Shown here one piece after another: positions 1 through 8,027 of a stretch of DNA of 64,000 bases (its first letter is position 1; each line of letters begins with the position of its first letter). This DNA comes from Frigidibacter sp. RF13 (GTDB lineage: Bacteria > Pseudomonadota > Alphaproteobacteria > Rhodobacterales > Rhodobacteraceae): NCBI RefSeq assembly GCF_026626305.1, contig NZ_JAPNUE010000010.1, positions 37,320 through 101,319 on the forward strand, written 5' to 3'. The notes beneath the pieces were generated by a model. It ran no database searches. It was not told where the DNA came from and saw nothing but the letters and a program-made list of their open reading frames with translations. A program made the translations under genes and the position numbers.

Positions 1-1
1 T

Positions 2-31
2 AGCGGGCCGCTGGACGCAAGGACAATATGA
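2..31 (+). CDS. possible 3' end of an upstream gene (nosD expected)
   Basis: One frame is open from the window edge and ends at a TGA (29-31) that overlaps the nosF ATG at 28 in an ATGA arrangement, the same coupling used between nosF and nosY. nosD normally precedes nosF. Only nine codons are visible, a TAG at 1-3 in another frame is an alternative stop, and nothing in the residues identifies the protein, so this is inference from gene order. Confidence 0.3.
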   Translation, partial: SGPLDARTI

Positions 32-927
32 TGACATCGACCCTGAAAATCTCGGCACTCACTAAGACATTCGCCGGTCTCAAGGCGCTTGATGCCGTGT
101 CGCTGACGGTCGAGCCGGGCATGCGCGTCGCCCTTCTCGGCCATAATGGCGCGGGCAAGTCGACGCTGATGAAGATCGTGCTGGGCCTTCTGCCGTTCGA
201 CAAGGGCCAGGTCGAGGTCTGCGGCGCCGCGCCCGGGTCGACGGCGGCACGGGCGGGCGTGGCCTATCTGCCGGAAAATGCCGCCTTCCATCCCGCGCTG
301 ACGGGTGAAGAACAGATCGGCCATTACCTCGCACTGCGCGGCGAAAGCCCGAAGGGCGCGCGGGCGCTTCTGGAACGCGTCGGCCTGCACGAGGCCGCGG
401 GGCGCCGGATCGGGTCCTACTCCAAAGGCATGCGGCAACGGGTCGGCCTTGCGCAGGCGCTGATCGGCAGGCCGAGGCTTCTGGTTCTGGACGAGCCGAC
501 CTCCGGCCTCGATCCGGTCTCGCGCCGCGACTTCTATGAGCTGCTCGACGGCCTCGCGGCCGAGGGCGCGGCAATCCTCCTCTCGTCCCATGCTTTGACC
601 GAGGTCGAGGCGCGGACCGACCGACTGTTGATCCTGTCGAAGGGGCGCATGGTCGCCTCGGGCACGCTCTCGGACCTGCGGCGTGAGGCGGCGCTGCCGG
701 TCACCATCCACATGACCGCGCGCAACGGCTATGCAGCCGACATTGCCGCGGCACTTCCCGGCAGCATCCGGTTCGGCGCGGACCTTCAGCTGTCCTGCAG
801 TCAGGAAGACAAGCTCGGCGCGCTTGCCCGTGTGACCGGCCTCGGCGACCGGCTGGCCGATATCGAGGTCGTGCCGCCAAGCCTTGAGGATATCTACAGC
901 CATTTCAGCCGGAGGGACGGGCAATGA
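28..927 (+). CDS. nosF: NosF, ABC transporter ATPase of nitrous oxide reductase maturation
   Basis: A 299-residue cytoplasmic ATPase that works with NosD and NosY to supply a sulfur or copper-related component for the CuZ centre of nitrous oxide reductase. The Walker A loop GHNGAGKST is at about 38-46, the signature SKGMRQR at about 132-138 and Walker B LLVLDEP at about 151-157, followed by an SSH switch histidine. The C-terminal hundred residues form the accessory domain usual in this subfamily. It overlaps nosY by four bases (ATGA), so the two are translationally coupled. The identification rests on family motifs plus the nosY-nosL-nosX context; alone it would be called a generic ABC-2 type ATPase. 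A second ATG directly follows the first, so the start may be at 31. Confidence 0.93.
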   Translation: MMTSTLKISALTKTFAGLKALDAVSLTVEPGMRVALLGHNGAGKSTLMKIVLGLLPFDKGQVEVCGAAPGSTAARAGVAYLPENAAFHPALTGEEQIGHYLALRGESPKGARALLERVGLHEAAGRRIGSYSKGMRQRVGLAQALIGRPRLLVLDEPTSGLDPVSRRDFYELLDGLAAEGAAILLSSHALTEVEARTDRLLILSKGRMVASGTLSDLRREAALPVTIHMTARNGYAADIAAALPGSIRFGADLQLSCSQEDKLGALARVTGLGDRLADIEVVPPSLEDIYSHFSRRDGQ

Positions 928-1745
928 ACCGCATCCTCGCCACCGCTTTGACCGAGTTCCGTATCGCCTTCCGCAATCGCTGGGTGGCGATCGCCATCGG
1001 GCTTATGGCGCTTTTCGCGCTCGTCCTTTCTGCCGCCGGATCGGCGCCGACCGGGGCGCTGGGCGCCGACCGGCTGTCGGTTACTGTTGCCTCGCTCACC
1101 TCGCTTGCGGTCTATCTCGTGCCGCTTCTGGCGCTTCTGATGGCCTTCGACGCCATCGCAGGCGAGGCGGAGCGCGGCACGCTGCCGCTGCTCCTCACCT
1201 ATCCCGGAAGCCGGGTGGAGATATTGCTGGGCAAGCTCGCGGCCCATCTTTGCGTCCTCGCGCTCGCCCTTCTCGCAGGCTACGGGCTGGCCGCCGTCGC
1301 CGCGTTCCTTGCGGATCCGGGCGCGGCTTCGGGACTGCCCGCGCTTTTCCGGCTTGGCTGGACCTCTCTTCTCCTCGGCGCCACCTTTCTTGGCGCGGGT
1401 TACGCGCTGTCCGCGCTTGCCCGTCGCCCATCGGGCGCGGCCGGCCTTGCGATGGGTCTGTGGCTCGGCGCCGTCGTCCTCTATGATCTGGCGCTGCTCG
1501 CCGCCGTGGTCGCCGATGGCGGTGGCTGGTTCACGACGGATCTCTTCCCGCTCGCGCTTCTGGCCAATCCGGCGGATGCTTTCCGGCTTTTCAACCTCGC
1601 CGCTTCCGAGGCGACGGCGGCGGCGGCCGGTGTCGGCGGCGCTGCGGCGGCCGTCCCTCTTTGGCAATCCGCGCTTTCGGTGCTCCTCTGGCCGCTTGGC
1701 GCGCTCGCACTTGCCAGTGCCGCCTTCCGGAGGGTGACGCCGTGA
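924..1745 (+). CDS. nosY: NosY, ABC-2 type permease of nitrous oxide reductase maturation
   Basis: A 273-residue inner-membrane protein with about six hydrophobic segments: one near the N-terminus after an amphipathic start, a run of segments from about 55 to 190, and one at the end. It carries the ABC-2 permease feature of a conserved acidic EAERGTL stretch between early segments. It is the membrane partner of NosF, and the complex links cytoplasmic sulfur or copper supply to periplasmic NosD and NosZ. The ATG overlaps the nosF stop by four bases and its stop overlaps the GTG of nosL, so nosFYL are translated as a coupled block. Length and order match other denitrifiers. Confidence 0.92.
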   Translation: MNRILATALTEFRIAFRNRWVAIAIGLMALFALVLSAAGSAPTGALGADRLSVTVASLTSLAVYLVPLLALLMAFDAIAGEAERGTLPLLLTYPGSRVEILLGKLAAHLCVLALALLAGYGLAAVAAFLADPGAASGLPALFRLGWTSLLLGATFLGAGYALSALARRPSGAAGLAMGLWLGAVVLYDLALLAAVVADGGGWFTTDLFPLALLANPADAFRLFNLAASEATAAAAGVGGAAAAVPLWQSALSVLLWPLGALALASAAFRRVTP

Positions 1746-2314
1746 AACGCCTTCTCCTGATCGCGCTTGTCGCGCTTGCTGCCTGCAGAGAGGAAGCACA
1801 GGACGTGACCCCGGTCGCCCTGACCGAAGAGGCTGTCGGCCACTATTGTCAGATGAACCTTATGGAACATGAAGGGCCGAAGGCGCAGGTGCATCTCGAC
1901 GGCGTGCCCGGGATGCCGCTCTTCTTCAGCCAGGTTCGCGATGCCATCGCCTATGCCCGGCTGCCTGAGCAGGATGGGGTGATCCTCGCGATCTATGTCA
2001 ATGACATGGGTGCGCCCGGCGCCAGCTGGGCCGAGCCCGGGGCGGAGAACTGGATCGCAGCCGACAGCGCCTACTATGTGACCGGCTCCAGCGCCGAAGG
2101 CGGCATGGGCGCGCCGGAACTGGTGCCCTTCGCCGATGAAGCGAAGGCCGCGGCTTTCGCGGCCGAGCGCGGAGGCGCCGTCCTGCGTCTGGCCGATGTG
2201 CCCGACAGCGCGGTCCTCGCGCCTGTAGAAGTCGGCGAGAGCCCCGCAACCGAAGCAGGCGACGCCGATTATCAGGCGCGCCTCAAGGCCCTGTCCGAAA
2301 CCGTCGGAGAATAA
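1742..2314 (+). CDS. nosL: NosL, copper-chaperone lipoprotein for nitrous oxide reductase
   Basis: A 190-residue outer-membrane-type lipoprotein. The signal peptide ends in the lipobox LAAC (cysteine at about residue 15). The NosL/MerB-like core follows, with the motif YCQMNLMEHEGPKAQ that holds the conserved Cys and Met residues proposed to bind Cu(I) before delivery to NosZ. The best start is the GTG at 1742: it places the signal peptide correctly and overlaps the nosY TGA (GTGA), matching the coupling upstream. A longer reading from 1661 lies inside nosY and lacks a signal peptide at its start. The C-terminus, rich in Glu and Ala, extends beyond the compact core. Confidence 0.92.
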   Translation: MKRLLLIALVALAACREEAQDVTPVALTEEAVGHYCQMNLMEHEGPKAQVHLDGVPGMPLFFSQVRDAIAYARLPEQDGVILAIYVNDMGAPGASWAEPGAENWIAADSAYYVTGSSAEGGMGAPELVPFADEAKAAAFAAERGGAVLRLADVPDSAVLAPVEVGESPATEAGDADYQARLKALSETVGE

Positions 2315-2315
2315 G

Positions 2316-3227
2316 ATGCAGACCCGCCGCCGCTTCCTCGCCATAACCGCCGCCGCACCCTTCGCCCTCGCCGGTGCGACCCGCGCCGCCTTATCTCCGA
2401 CTTGGACCGGCGTGGCGCTTGGCGCGCGGGCAAGCCTGCGCATCGACCATCCCGACGCCGCCCGCATTGCCGAAGAGGTCACGTCCGAGATTGCGCGGCT
2501 TGAGGATATCTTCAGCCTCTACCGGCCCGATAGCGCGCTTGTGCGTCTGAACCGGACGGGCCGGATCGACGCCCCGCCGCCCGAGCTTCTGGAATGCCTG
2601 ACGCTTGCCGGCGCCGTCCACCGCGCCAGCGGCGGCCGTTTCGATCCGACGATCCAGCCCCTCTGGGCACTCTGGGCCGAGCGGGCGGCGACGGGCGCGA
2701 GACCGACCCCGCCGGAACTGGAAGCCGCACGCGCGCTCGGCGGCTGGGCGGAACTCAGGCTCGACAGCAGCGCGGTGACGCTCGCGCCCGGCATGGCGCT
2801 GACCCTGAACGGAATCGCGCAGGGCTATGTTGCCGACCGGGTGGCTGCCCTAATGGAAGGCCAAGGTCTGACCGATATCCTCATCGACACCGGTGAAATC
2901 CGCGCGCTTGGCGGTCAGCCGAACGGGGGCGACTGGCCCGTCCAGTTGGCGGAGGGCGGCCTCGTGCCGCTCCGGCAGCGGGCGCTCGCGACTTCGGCAC
3001 CCCTTGGCACGACCTTCGATGCAGACGGCCGGTCGGGCCATATTCTCGATCCGATGACGGGGGAAGCCGCGCCGCACGTCTGGCGCGCGGTCAGCATCTC
3101 GGCACCTTCGGCAGCGCTGGCCGACGCGCTTTCAACGGCCGCCTGTTTGATTAAGGTCAAGGCGGACATCGATGCGATTCTCTCTTCCTTCCCCGAAGCG
3201 CGCTTCGAAGCCGCCGTCACATTGTAG
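2316..3227 (+). CDS. nosX: NosX, ApbE-family FAD:protein FMN transferase
   Basis: A 303-residue periplasmic flavin transferase. It starts with a twin-arginine signal (TRRRFLA, then a hydrophobic stretch and an Ala-rich cleavage region), expected for export with bound cofactor. The ApbE core is visible: a DIFSLYRPDS-type stretch near 65-75, a GRFDPTI-type motif near 108, the NGIAQGYVAD motif near 165-175, an IDTGEI segment and the C-terminal ALSTA region. In denitrifiers NosX attaches FMN to NosR, the electron donor protein of N2O respiration. It begins one base after the nosL stop. NosX rather than general ApbE is chosen because of position. Confidence 0.9.
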   Translation: MQTRRRFLAITAAAPFALAGATRAALSPTWTGVALGARASLRIDHPDAARIAEEVTSEIARLEDIFSLYRPDSALVRLNRTGRIDAPPPELLECLTLAGAVHRASGGRFDPTIQPLWALWAERAATGARPTPPELEAARALGGWAELRLDSSAVTLAPGMALTLNGIAQGYVADRVAALMEGQGLTDILIDTGEIRALGGQPNGGDWPVQLAEGGLVPLRQRALATSAPLGTTFDADGRSGHILDPMTGEAAPHVWRAVSISAPSAALADALSTAACLIKVKADIDAILSSFPEARFEAAVTL

Positions 3228-3252
3228 TTCAGTCAGAATACAGGAGAGCCCC

Positions 3253-3660
3253 GTGCTAAAGACCACTGCCCTGTTCGCTTTCAGCCTTTTTGTCGCCGCC
3301 CCGGCTTTGGCCGGCGACCCGGTTGCGGGCGAAGCCGATTTCAAAAAGTGCAAGGCCTGCCATTCGATCATTGCCGCCGACGGCACCGAGATCGTCAAGG
3401 GCGGCAAGACCGGCCCGAGCCTCTGGGGTCTCGACGGCAAGACTGTAGGCACCGCGGCAGATTTCAAGTATGGCGACTCGATCGTGGCCGTCGGTGCGGC
3501 AGGCGCCACTTGGAACGAAGCCGAGATCGCCGCCTATGTGACGGATCCGACCGCCTGGCTGAAGGAAAAGCTGGGTGATGACAGCGCCAAATCGAAAATG
3601 ACCTTCAAGTTGGCCAAGGGCGCGGAAGACATCGCGGCCTACCTCGTGACCCTCAAGTAG
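3253..3660 (+). CDS. c2/c550-type periplasmic cytochrome c
   Basis: A 135-residue class I c-type cytochrome. A cleavable signal peptide ending near ALA-GD is followed by the haem motif CKACH at about 32-36, a GGKTGPSLWG loop and the distal methionine in the SKMTFK stretch typical of Paracoccus c550 and Rhodobacter c2 proteins. The start is the GTG at 3253 because AGGAGA lies just upstream and the signal peptide begins there; longer readings run into nosX. It sits 25 bases after nosX in the same direction, so it is probably cotranscribed and could feed electrons to NosZ. That role is inferred from position; c550 proteins also serve the aa3 and nitrite reductase branches. Confidence 0.88.
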   Translation: MLKTTALFAFSLFVAAPALAGDPVAGEADFKKCKACHSIIAADGTEIVKGGKTGPSLWGLDGKTVGTAADFKYGDSIVAVGAAGATWNEAEIAAYVTDPTAWLKEKLGDDSAKSKMTFKLAKGAEDIAAYLVTLK

Positions 3661-3670
3661 GTTTGCGCAA

Positions 3671-3704
3671 CCCCGCGCCTCCGCCTGCCGCGCTTGGCGC
3701 GGGG
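3671..3704 (+). terminator. hairpin after the nos/cytochrome block
   Basis: A perfect 9-bp inverted repeat, CCCCGCGCC at 3671-3679 and GGCGCGGGG at 3696-3704, with a 16-base loop, followed by a weakly T-rich stretch. It lies 10 bases after the cytochrome c stop and before the next gene, as expected for transcript termination. The T-tract is poor, so it could instead protect the mRNA end. Confidence 0.5.
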
Positions 3705-3749
3705 TAATCTTGTATGCGCTACTGACTGGCGTTTCCACATCTGCTAAGC

Positions 3750-4475
3750 GTGCAGCATCGGACGGATGTGGATATGAAACCCGAAATTCAGGCGCTCGCG
3801 CGACGCGCACTTCTGCTCGCAACGCTTCCAGACGGGGTCGCCGCAGAGCTTTTGCAGCAGGCGCGGGTGCGCGATCTGGATCGGGGCTCGACCGTCTTTC
3901 TGCAGGGTGAGCCCGCGAGCGCTATCTATATCGTCATTGATGGCTGGGTGAAGCTCTACCGGATCGCGCCAAACGGGGCCGAGGCCATCGTCGGGGTCTT
4001 CACCAAAGGCGCGAGCTTCGGCGAAGCGGTGGCTTTCCGCCATGACACCTATCCGGTCTCGGCCGAGGCGGTGACGGAATGCACCCTGGTCCGGATCGAG
4101 GCGGATGTCTTCCTGCGCCTGTTGCGGGAAAATCCTGATATCGCGATCTCGATGCTGTCATCGACTTTCGCGCATCTTCACCTGCTGGTGGCACAGGTCG
4201 AACAGCTGAAAGCCCAGACCGGCGCGCAACGTGTGGCGGAGTTCCTTCTCGAACTCGCTCCCTGCCCGGCGGGTGCCTGCCGGGTCACGCTTCCCTATGA
4301 CAAGGTGCTGATCGCCGGTCGGCTGGGCATGAAGCCCGAAAGCCTCAGCCGCGCCTTTTCGCGCCTGAAGGGGCAGGGCGTCACCATCCGCCAGAATGTG
4401 GCCGAGATCGCCGATATCCACCGCCTGCGCGATTATGCCGAGGCCGACCCCGCGCTGGCCTGGTCGCGGGACTAG
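3750..4475 (+). CDS. Crp/Fnr-family transcriptional regulator (Dnr/NnrR-like)
   Basis: About 241 residues. An N-terminal cyclic-nucleotide-binding-type beta-barrel (about 15-130, with [17 protein letters not shown] early on) is joined by a long dimerisation helix to a winged helix-turn-helix. The recognition segment is [20 protein letters not shown]. There is no N-terminal cysteine cluster, so it is not an oxygen-sensing [4Fe-4S] Fnr. With nos genes directly upstream, a nitric-oxide-responsive Dnr/NnrR role is likely but not proven by sequence. The start is uncertain: GTG at 3750 or ATG at 3774. The stop overlaps the end of convergent miaB by four bases. Confidence 0.8.
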   Translation: MQHRTDVDMKPEIQALARRALLLATLPDGVAAELLQQARVRDLDRGSTVFLQGEPASAIYIVIDGWVKLYRIAPNGAEAIVGVFTKGASFGEAVAFRHDTYPVSAEAVTECTLVRIEADVFLRLLRENPDIAISMLSSTFAHLHLLVAQVEQLKAQTGAQRVAEFLLELAPCPAGACRVTLPYDKVLIAGRLGMKPESLSRAFSRLKGQGVTIRQNVAEIADIHRLRDYAEADPALAWSRD

Positions 4476-5782
4476 ACCCGTTCGCCGGTCAGAGAATTGG
4501 GAGCGCTCGCGGTGATCCGGACCCGCGCGATCTCTCCGACCTGCGCTGTCCGGTCCATGACATGGACGGCATGCAGATAGTCAGACTTGCCGCCCATCTG
4601 GCCGGCAAGCCGCCCCGGCTTTTCGTAAAGGACCGAAACCTCGCGCCCGACCATTGCTTGCTGAGCGGCGCGCTGCTGGTCGAGGATCAGCGCCTGCAAT
4701 TCCTGTAACCGTGCATCGGCGACGTCCGCCGCAACCGGCGTGCGTTCCGCCGCAGGCGTGCCGGGGCGGGCGGAATATTTGAAGGAATAGGCCATGCCGT
4801 AGTTCACGGCGCGGATCAGATCCATCGTCGCCGCGAAATCCGCGTCCGTCTCGCCCGGGAAGCCCACGATGAAATCGCCCGACATCATCATGTCGGGTCG
4901 TGCCAAGCGGATCCTCTCGATCAGGCGCAGATAGGCCTCGGCCGTGTGCTTGCGGTTCATCGCCTTCAGAATCCGGTCCGATCCCGACTGCACCGGCAGA
5001 TGCAGATAGGGCATCAACTTCGGCTGCTCGCCATGGGCTGCGATCAGGTCATCGCCCATGTCGTTTGGGTGCGAGGTCGTATAGCGGATACGGTCGAGCC
5101 CGTCGATCTTCGCCAGCGCCCGGACGAGCCGGGCGAGCGTCCAGCCGTCGTCGCCGTGATAGCCATTCACGTTCTGGCCCAGAAGCGTGATTTCCCGCAC
5201 GCCTTTTTCCACCAGCTTCCGCGCTTCCGTCAGAATGCGCTCCGCCGGGCGGCTGACCTCGGCGCCGCGGGTGTAGGGCACCACGCAGAAGGCGCAGAAC
5301 TTGTCGCAGCCTTCCTGCACCGTCAGAAAGGCGGTGGGCCGGGCCTTCGCCATCGGCCGGTCGGGCAGATGGTCGAACTTGTCCTCGGCCGGAAACTCGG
5401 TGTCGACGGTCTTCTCGCCCCGCGCCGCGGCCTTCGCCATCGCGGGCAGCCGGTGATAGCTTTGCGGCCCCACCACCAGATCGACCAGCGGCATCCGCCG
5501 CAAAATCTCCTCGCCCTCGGCCTGGGCGACGCAGCCCGCCACGCCGATCTTCAGATCGGGCTTACCGGCTTTCAGCGACCGCAGCCGCCCGAGATCGGAA
5601 TAGAGCTTCTCAGAGGCTTTCTCGCGGATATGGCAGGTGTTGAGAAGGACCATGTCCGCCTCTTCCTGCAGCTCGGTCGTGACATAGCCTTCCGCGCCCA
5701 GAGCCTCGGCCATGCGCTCGCTGTCATAGACATTCATCTGACAGCCGTAGGTCTTGATAAAAAGCTTCTTCGGCTCTGGCAT
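4472..5782 (-). CDS. miaB: MiaB, tRNA 2-methylthio-N6-isopentenyladenosine synthase
   Basis: A 436-residue radical-SAM methylthiotransferase that adds the ms2 group to i6A37 of tRNAs reading UNN codons. The UPF0004 domain begins with KTYGCQMN (first cysteine of the auxiliary cluster; later ones in NTCHIR and GCVAQ). The radical-SAM motif [15 protein letters not shown] is central, and a C-terminal TRAM domain covers the last 65 residues or so. Length is normal. It converges on the upstream regulator, the two genes sharing the last four bases. No operon partner is visible on its strand. Confidence 0.96.
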   Translation of the reverse strand: MPEPKKLFIKTYGCQMNVYDSERMAEALGAEGYVTTELQEEADMVLLNTCHIREKASEKLYSDLGRLRSLKAGKPDLKIGVAGCVAQAEGEEILRRMPLVDLVVGPQSYHRLPAMAKAAARGEKTVDTEFPAEDKFDHLPDRPMAKARPTAFLTVQEGCDKFCAFCVVPYTRGAEVSRPAERILTEARKLVEKGVREITLLGQNVNGYHGDDGWTLARLVRALAKIDGLDRIRYTTSHPNDMGDDLIAAHGEQPKLMPYLHLPVQSGSDRILKAMNRKHTAEAYLRLIERIRLARPDMMMSGDFIVGFPGETDADFAATMDLIRAVNYGMAYSFKYSARPGTPAAERTPVAADVADARLQELQALILDQQRAAQQAMVGREVSVLYEKPGRLAGQMGGKSDYLHAVHVMDRTAQVGEIARVRITASAPNSLTGERV

Positions 5783-5893
5783 CGTCGGGGTCTTTCCGCG
5801 GGACCGGGCGCTTCTACCGCAAAGCGGGCGGCCCCCGCAATGGCGGGGCTTGATTTGGCCCGCCCGATCGGGAAGGTGAGGGGCGGAGGCGGA

Positions 5894-6763
5894 ATGAACT
5901 TCAACGGATTAGAGGATTTCCTGACGCGGGGACGGGCGGTGCTGGCCAAGGGGCCGGTGGCGCTGATCTTTGCCGAGGACGGGGTGGAACTGACCTCGAC
6001 CGTTGCCCATCACCTGAAGCTCGGCTTCCGGTCGGTCGCGGTGCTGAAACCCGAGGCGGTCGATTGGGCACCCGAGGCCGAGACCGCCGCGCGCCTGTCC
6101 GTGGTGACCTTCGATCCCTTCCCGCGCGATGCGGTGCCTCAGGCTCTGACAAGGATCATGGCGGTGACGCCTGAGGCGACCTGGCTCTACTGGGGCTACA
6201 ACGCCGAATATCTGCTCTTCCCCTTCTGCGAGACGCGGACGGTGGGCGAGATGCTCGCCTTCCACGCCGAGGAGCGGCGACAGGCGATGATCGCCTATGT
6301 GATCGACCTCTATGCGCCGGATCTGCAGGCCCACCCCGATGGCGTGACGCTGGGCAACGCCCATTTCGACCGCTCGGGCTATTACGCCGCAGCGCGCTAC
6401 CGCGACGGCCAGCCGCTGGACCGGCAGATGGAAGTCTTCGGCGGCATCCGCTGGCGGTTCGAGGAACATATCCCCTGGAAAAGCCGCCGTCTTGACCGCG
6501 TGGCGCTGATCCGGCCGGAAAAGGGGCTGGAAATGCGCCCCGATTTCACCCTGTCGGAGGAGGAGCGCAACACGATCTCCTGCCCCTGGCACAATAACCT
6601 CACTGCCGCCGTCGCCTCGTTCCGCACGGCAAAGGCACTCCGCGCCAATCCCGGCTCGAAATGGGCGATCGGCAATTTCCTCTGGCGCGGCTCAGAGCGG
6701 TTCGACTGGTCGTCGAAACAGCTGCTCGACGCGGGCATGATGGAACCCGGCCAGTGGTTCTGA
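5894..6763 (+). CDS. conserved hypothetical protein, glycosyltransferase-like at best
   Basis: A 289-residue soluble protein without signal peptide or membrane segment. I do not recognise a characterised family. Visible features are a [21 protein letters not shown] start resembling the beginning of a nucleotide-dependent transferase, a [17 protein letters not shown] stretch, a central Cys/Trp/Tyr-rich block with [10 protein letters not shown], and [15 protein letters not shown] near the C-terminus. The ATG at 5894 follows a GGAGGCGGA ribosome-binding stretch; the open frame continues far upstream, but that part is antisense to miaB. It lies divergent from miaB and stands alone. Similar genes may occur beside miaB in relatives, but that needs a search. 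Confidence 0.75.
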   Translation: MNFNGLEDFLTRGRAVLAKGPVALIFAEDGVELTSTVAHHLKLGFRSVAVLKPEAVDWAPEAETAARLSVVTFDPFPRDAVPQALTRIMAVTPEATWLYWGYNAEYLLFPFCETRTVGEMLAFHAEERRQAMIAYVIDLYAPDLQAHPDGVTLGNAHFDRSGYYAAARYRDGQPLDRQMEVFGGIRWRFEEHIPWKSRRLDRVALIRPEKGLEMRPDFTLSEEERNTISCPWHNNLTAAVASFRTAKALRANPGSKWAIGNFLWRGSERFDWSSKQLLDAGMMEPGQWF

Positions 6764-6782
6764 GACGGTCCGTCTACGGGGG

Positions 6783-6918
6783 GCTCATCCGCCCTGTCAG
6801 GCGTCTTCGCCGCGAAGAGGACTGAAAGGCCCGATGAGCGACCTGATTAGGCGAGGGGCGGTCAGGAAACCCGCCTGCTGACATACTGCCGTCCTAGGTG
6901 CGGTTTGGAATGCGGCAG
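6783..6918. ncRNA. candidate structured RNA or complex convergent terminator
   Basis: The 157-base gap between two convergent genes folds in an unusually ordered way. GCTCATC (6783-6789) pairs with GATGAGC (6833-6839) and encloses two directly adjoining hairpins, CGCC/GGCG (6790-6803) and TCTTCG/CGAAGA with a 3-base loop (6804-6818): a three-way junction. Downstream, GGCGG/CCGCC (6857-6875) and CTGCCG/CGGCAG (6886-6918) form two more stems. I do not recognise a known RNA family in it. It may only be a bidirectional terminator, so the strand is left open. Confidence 0.3.
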
Positions 6919-6920
6919 AC

Positions 6921-7355
6921 CTACCGCCGCCTGAGGCGGATCACCACATCGACGCGTGTCACCTCGGTGTCGTGGGGTGCCTGCGGCAGGCGGGCGATAT
7001 CCAGCTCTTCCTTCGGCGCGTCGGTCAGTTCGGCGGATTCTTCCCAGTAGAAATGCGGATGGTCATCCAGCCTGGTGTCGAAATAGGACCGCGAGCCATC
7101 CACCGTGATCTCGCTCATCAGCCCGGCCTCGCAGAAGGCGCGGAGCGTGTTGTAGACGGTGGCGAGCGACACCGTCTCGCCCGCGTCGCGGGCCGCACCG
7201 AAGAGCCATTCGGCAGTGACATGGCGGTCCTTGCCGTCGCCAACCAGAAGCGTCGCCAAAGCCACACGCTGCCGCGTCGGCCTCAGGCCCGCGCCATCCA
7301 GCCAGCGTGTGCCGCGCTCTTCGGCGGCTTTCTGCGAAGCGGTCAAATCCGTCAT
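6921..7355 (-). CDS. irr: Irr, haem-responsive Fur-family iron regulator
   Basis: A 144-residue Fur-family repressor/activator of the Irr branch, which in alphaproteobacteria senses iron through haem and is degraded or inactivated when haem is plentiful. The winged helix includes LRPTRQRVALATLL and the recognition region ETVSLATVYNTLRAF. The dimerisation domain has the Irr-type HPHFYWE motif instead of Fur's HHHH-rich motif and CxxC pairs. The start ATG at 7355 is preceded by AAGGG; a longer reading adds 15 residues without support. It is divergent from fabA, an arrangement I associate with Rhodobacteraceae irrA. Confidence 0.9.
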   Translation of the reverse strand: MTDLTASQKAAEERGTRWLDGAGLRPTRQRVALATLLVGDGKDRHVTAEWLFGAARDAGETVSLATVYNTLRAFCEAGLMSEITVDGSRSYFDTRLDDHPHFYWEESAELTDAPKEELDIARLPQAPHDTEVTRVDVVIRLRRR

Positions 7356-7453
7356 GCCACCCTTATACGGCAGCTTCGCGCACAAATTCAATCGGGACAC
7401 GGTCTTTTGCGGGACGGCGGGGCAGTTGCGCTTGCCCTTGCGAGGGGCGGAAT

Positions 7454-7470
7454 GTTACAGGGCCTGTAAC
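7454..7470. promoter_or_regulatory. 17-bp palindrome upstream of fabA
   Basis: GTTACAGG, one G, then CCTGTAAC: a perfect 8+1+8 inverted repeat 27-43 bases before the fabA ATG and between the divergent irr and fabA genes. It has the size and symmetry of a dimeric repressor site. It does not match the Irr box (TTTAGAANNNTTCTAAA type). Which protein binds is unknown. Confidence 0.4.
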
Positions 7471-7496
7471 GAAACGCGATCAAACAGGCGGGGCGA

Positions 7497-8006
7497 ATGG
7501 CGCTTTATCCTTCGAGCTTCTCAAAGGAAGACCTACTGAAATGCGCGCGGGGGGACCTCTTCGGCCCTGGCAATGCGCAGCTGCCCGCGCCGCCCATGCT
7601 GATGATGGACCGGATCACCGATATTTCGGAAGACCGGGGCGAGCATGGCAAGGGCCATGTGGTGGCCGAATTCGACATCACGCCGGACCTGTGGTTCTTC
7701 GACTGCCATTTCCCCGGCAACCCGATCATGCCGGGCTGCCTCGGGCTGGACGGACTGTGGCAGCTCACCGGTTTCAACCTTGGCTGGCGCGGCTGGGAGG
7801 GGCGCGGTTATGCGCTGGGCGTGGGCGAGGTGAAACTGACCGGCATGGTGCGGCCTGACCGCAAAATGCTGACCTACAAGGTCGACTTCACCAAGGCCAT
7901 CCAGACCCGCCGCCTGACGATGGGCGTCGCCAACGGCATTGTCGAAGCCGACGGCGAGGTTATCTATCAGGTCACGGATATGAAGGTCGCCCTCTCGGCG
8001 AACTGA
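7497..8006 (+). CDS. fabA: FabA, 3-hydroxydecanoyl-ACP dehydratase/isomerase
   Basis: A 169-residue hot-dog-fold enzyme that dehydrates 3-hydroxydecanoyl-ACP and isomerises trans-2- to cis-3-decenoyl-ACP, the branch point to unsaturated fatty acids. The active-site histidine lies in the [16 protein letters not shown] stretch (His about 71, Asp about 85). Length is normal. It opens a fabA-fabB-fabI operon: fabB starts 21 bases later after an AAGGAG site. A palindrome lies just upstream and irr is divergent. Confidence 0.97.
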   Translation: MALYPSSFSKEDLLKCARGDLFGPGNAQLPAPPMLMMDRITDISEDRGEHGKGHVVAEFDITPDLWFFDCHFPGNPIMPGCLGLDGLWQLTGFNLGWRGWEGRGYALGVGEVKLTGMVRPDRKMLTYKVDFTKAIQTRRLTMGVANGIVEADGEVIYQVTDMKVALSAN

Positions 8007-8027
8007 CGGAATTGAAGGAGTAGGCCC

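Noticed and set aside
3147..3160. FNR-like site TTGAT-TAAG-GTCAA inside nosX, about 100 bases before the cytochrome c gene
   Set aside because: One mismatch; a sequence of this quality is expected about twice by chance in 64 kb, it lies in coding sequence, and no -10 element is found at the right distance.
4946..5893. N-terminal extension of the hypothetical protein at 5894-6763
   Set aside because: These 316 codons are antisense to miaB; a good ribosome site lies directly before 5894.
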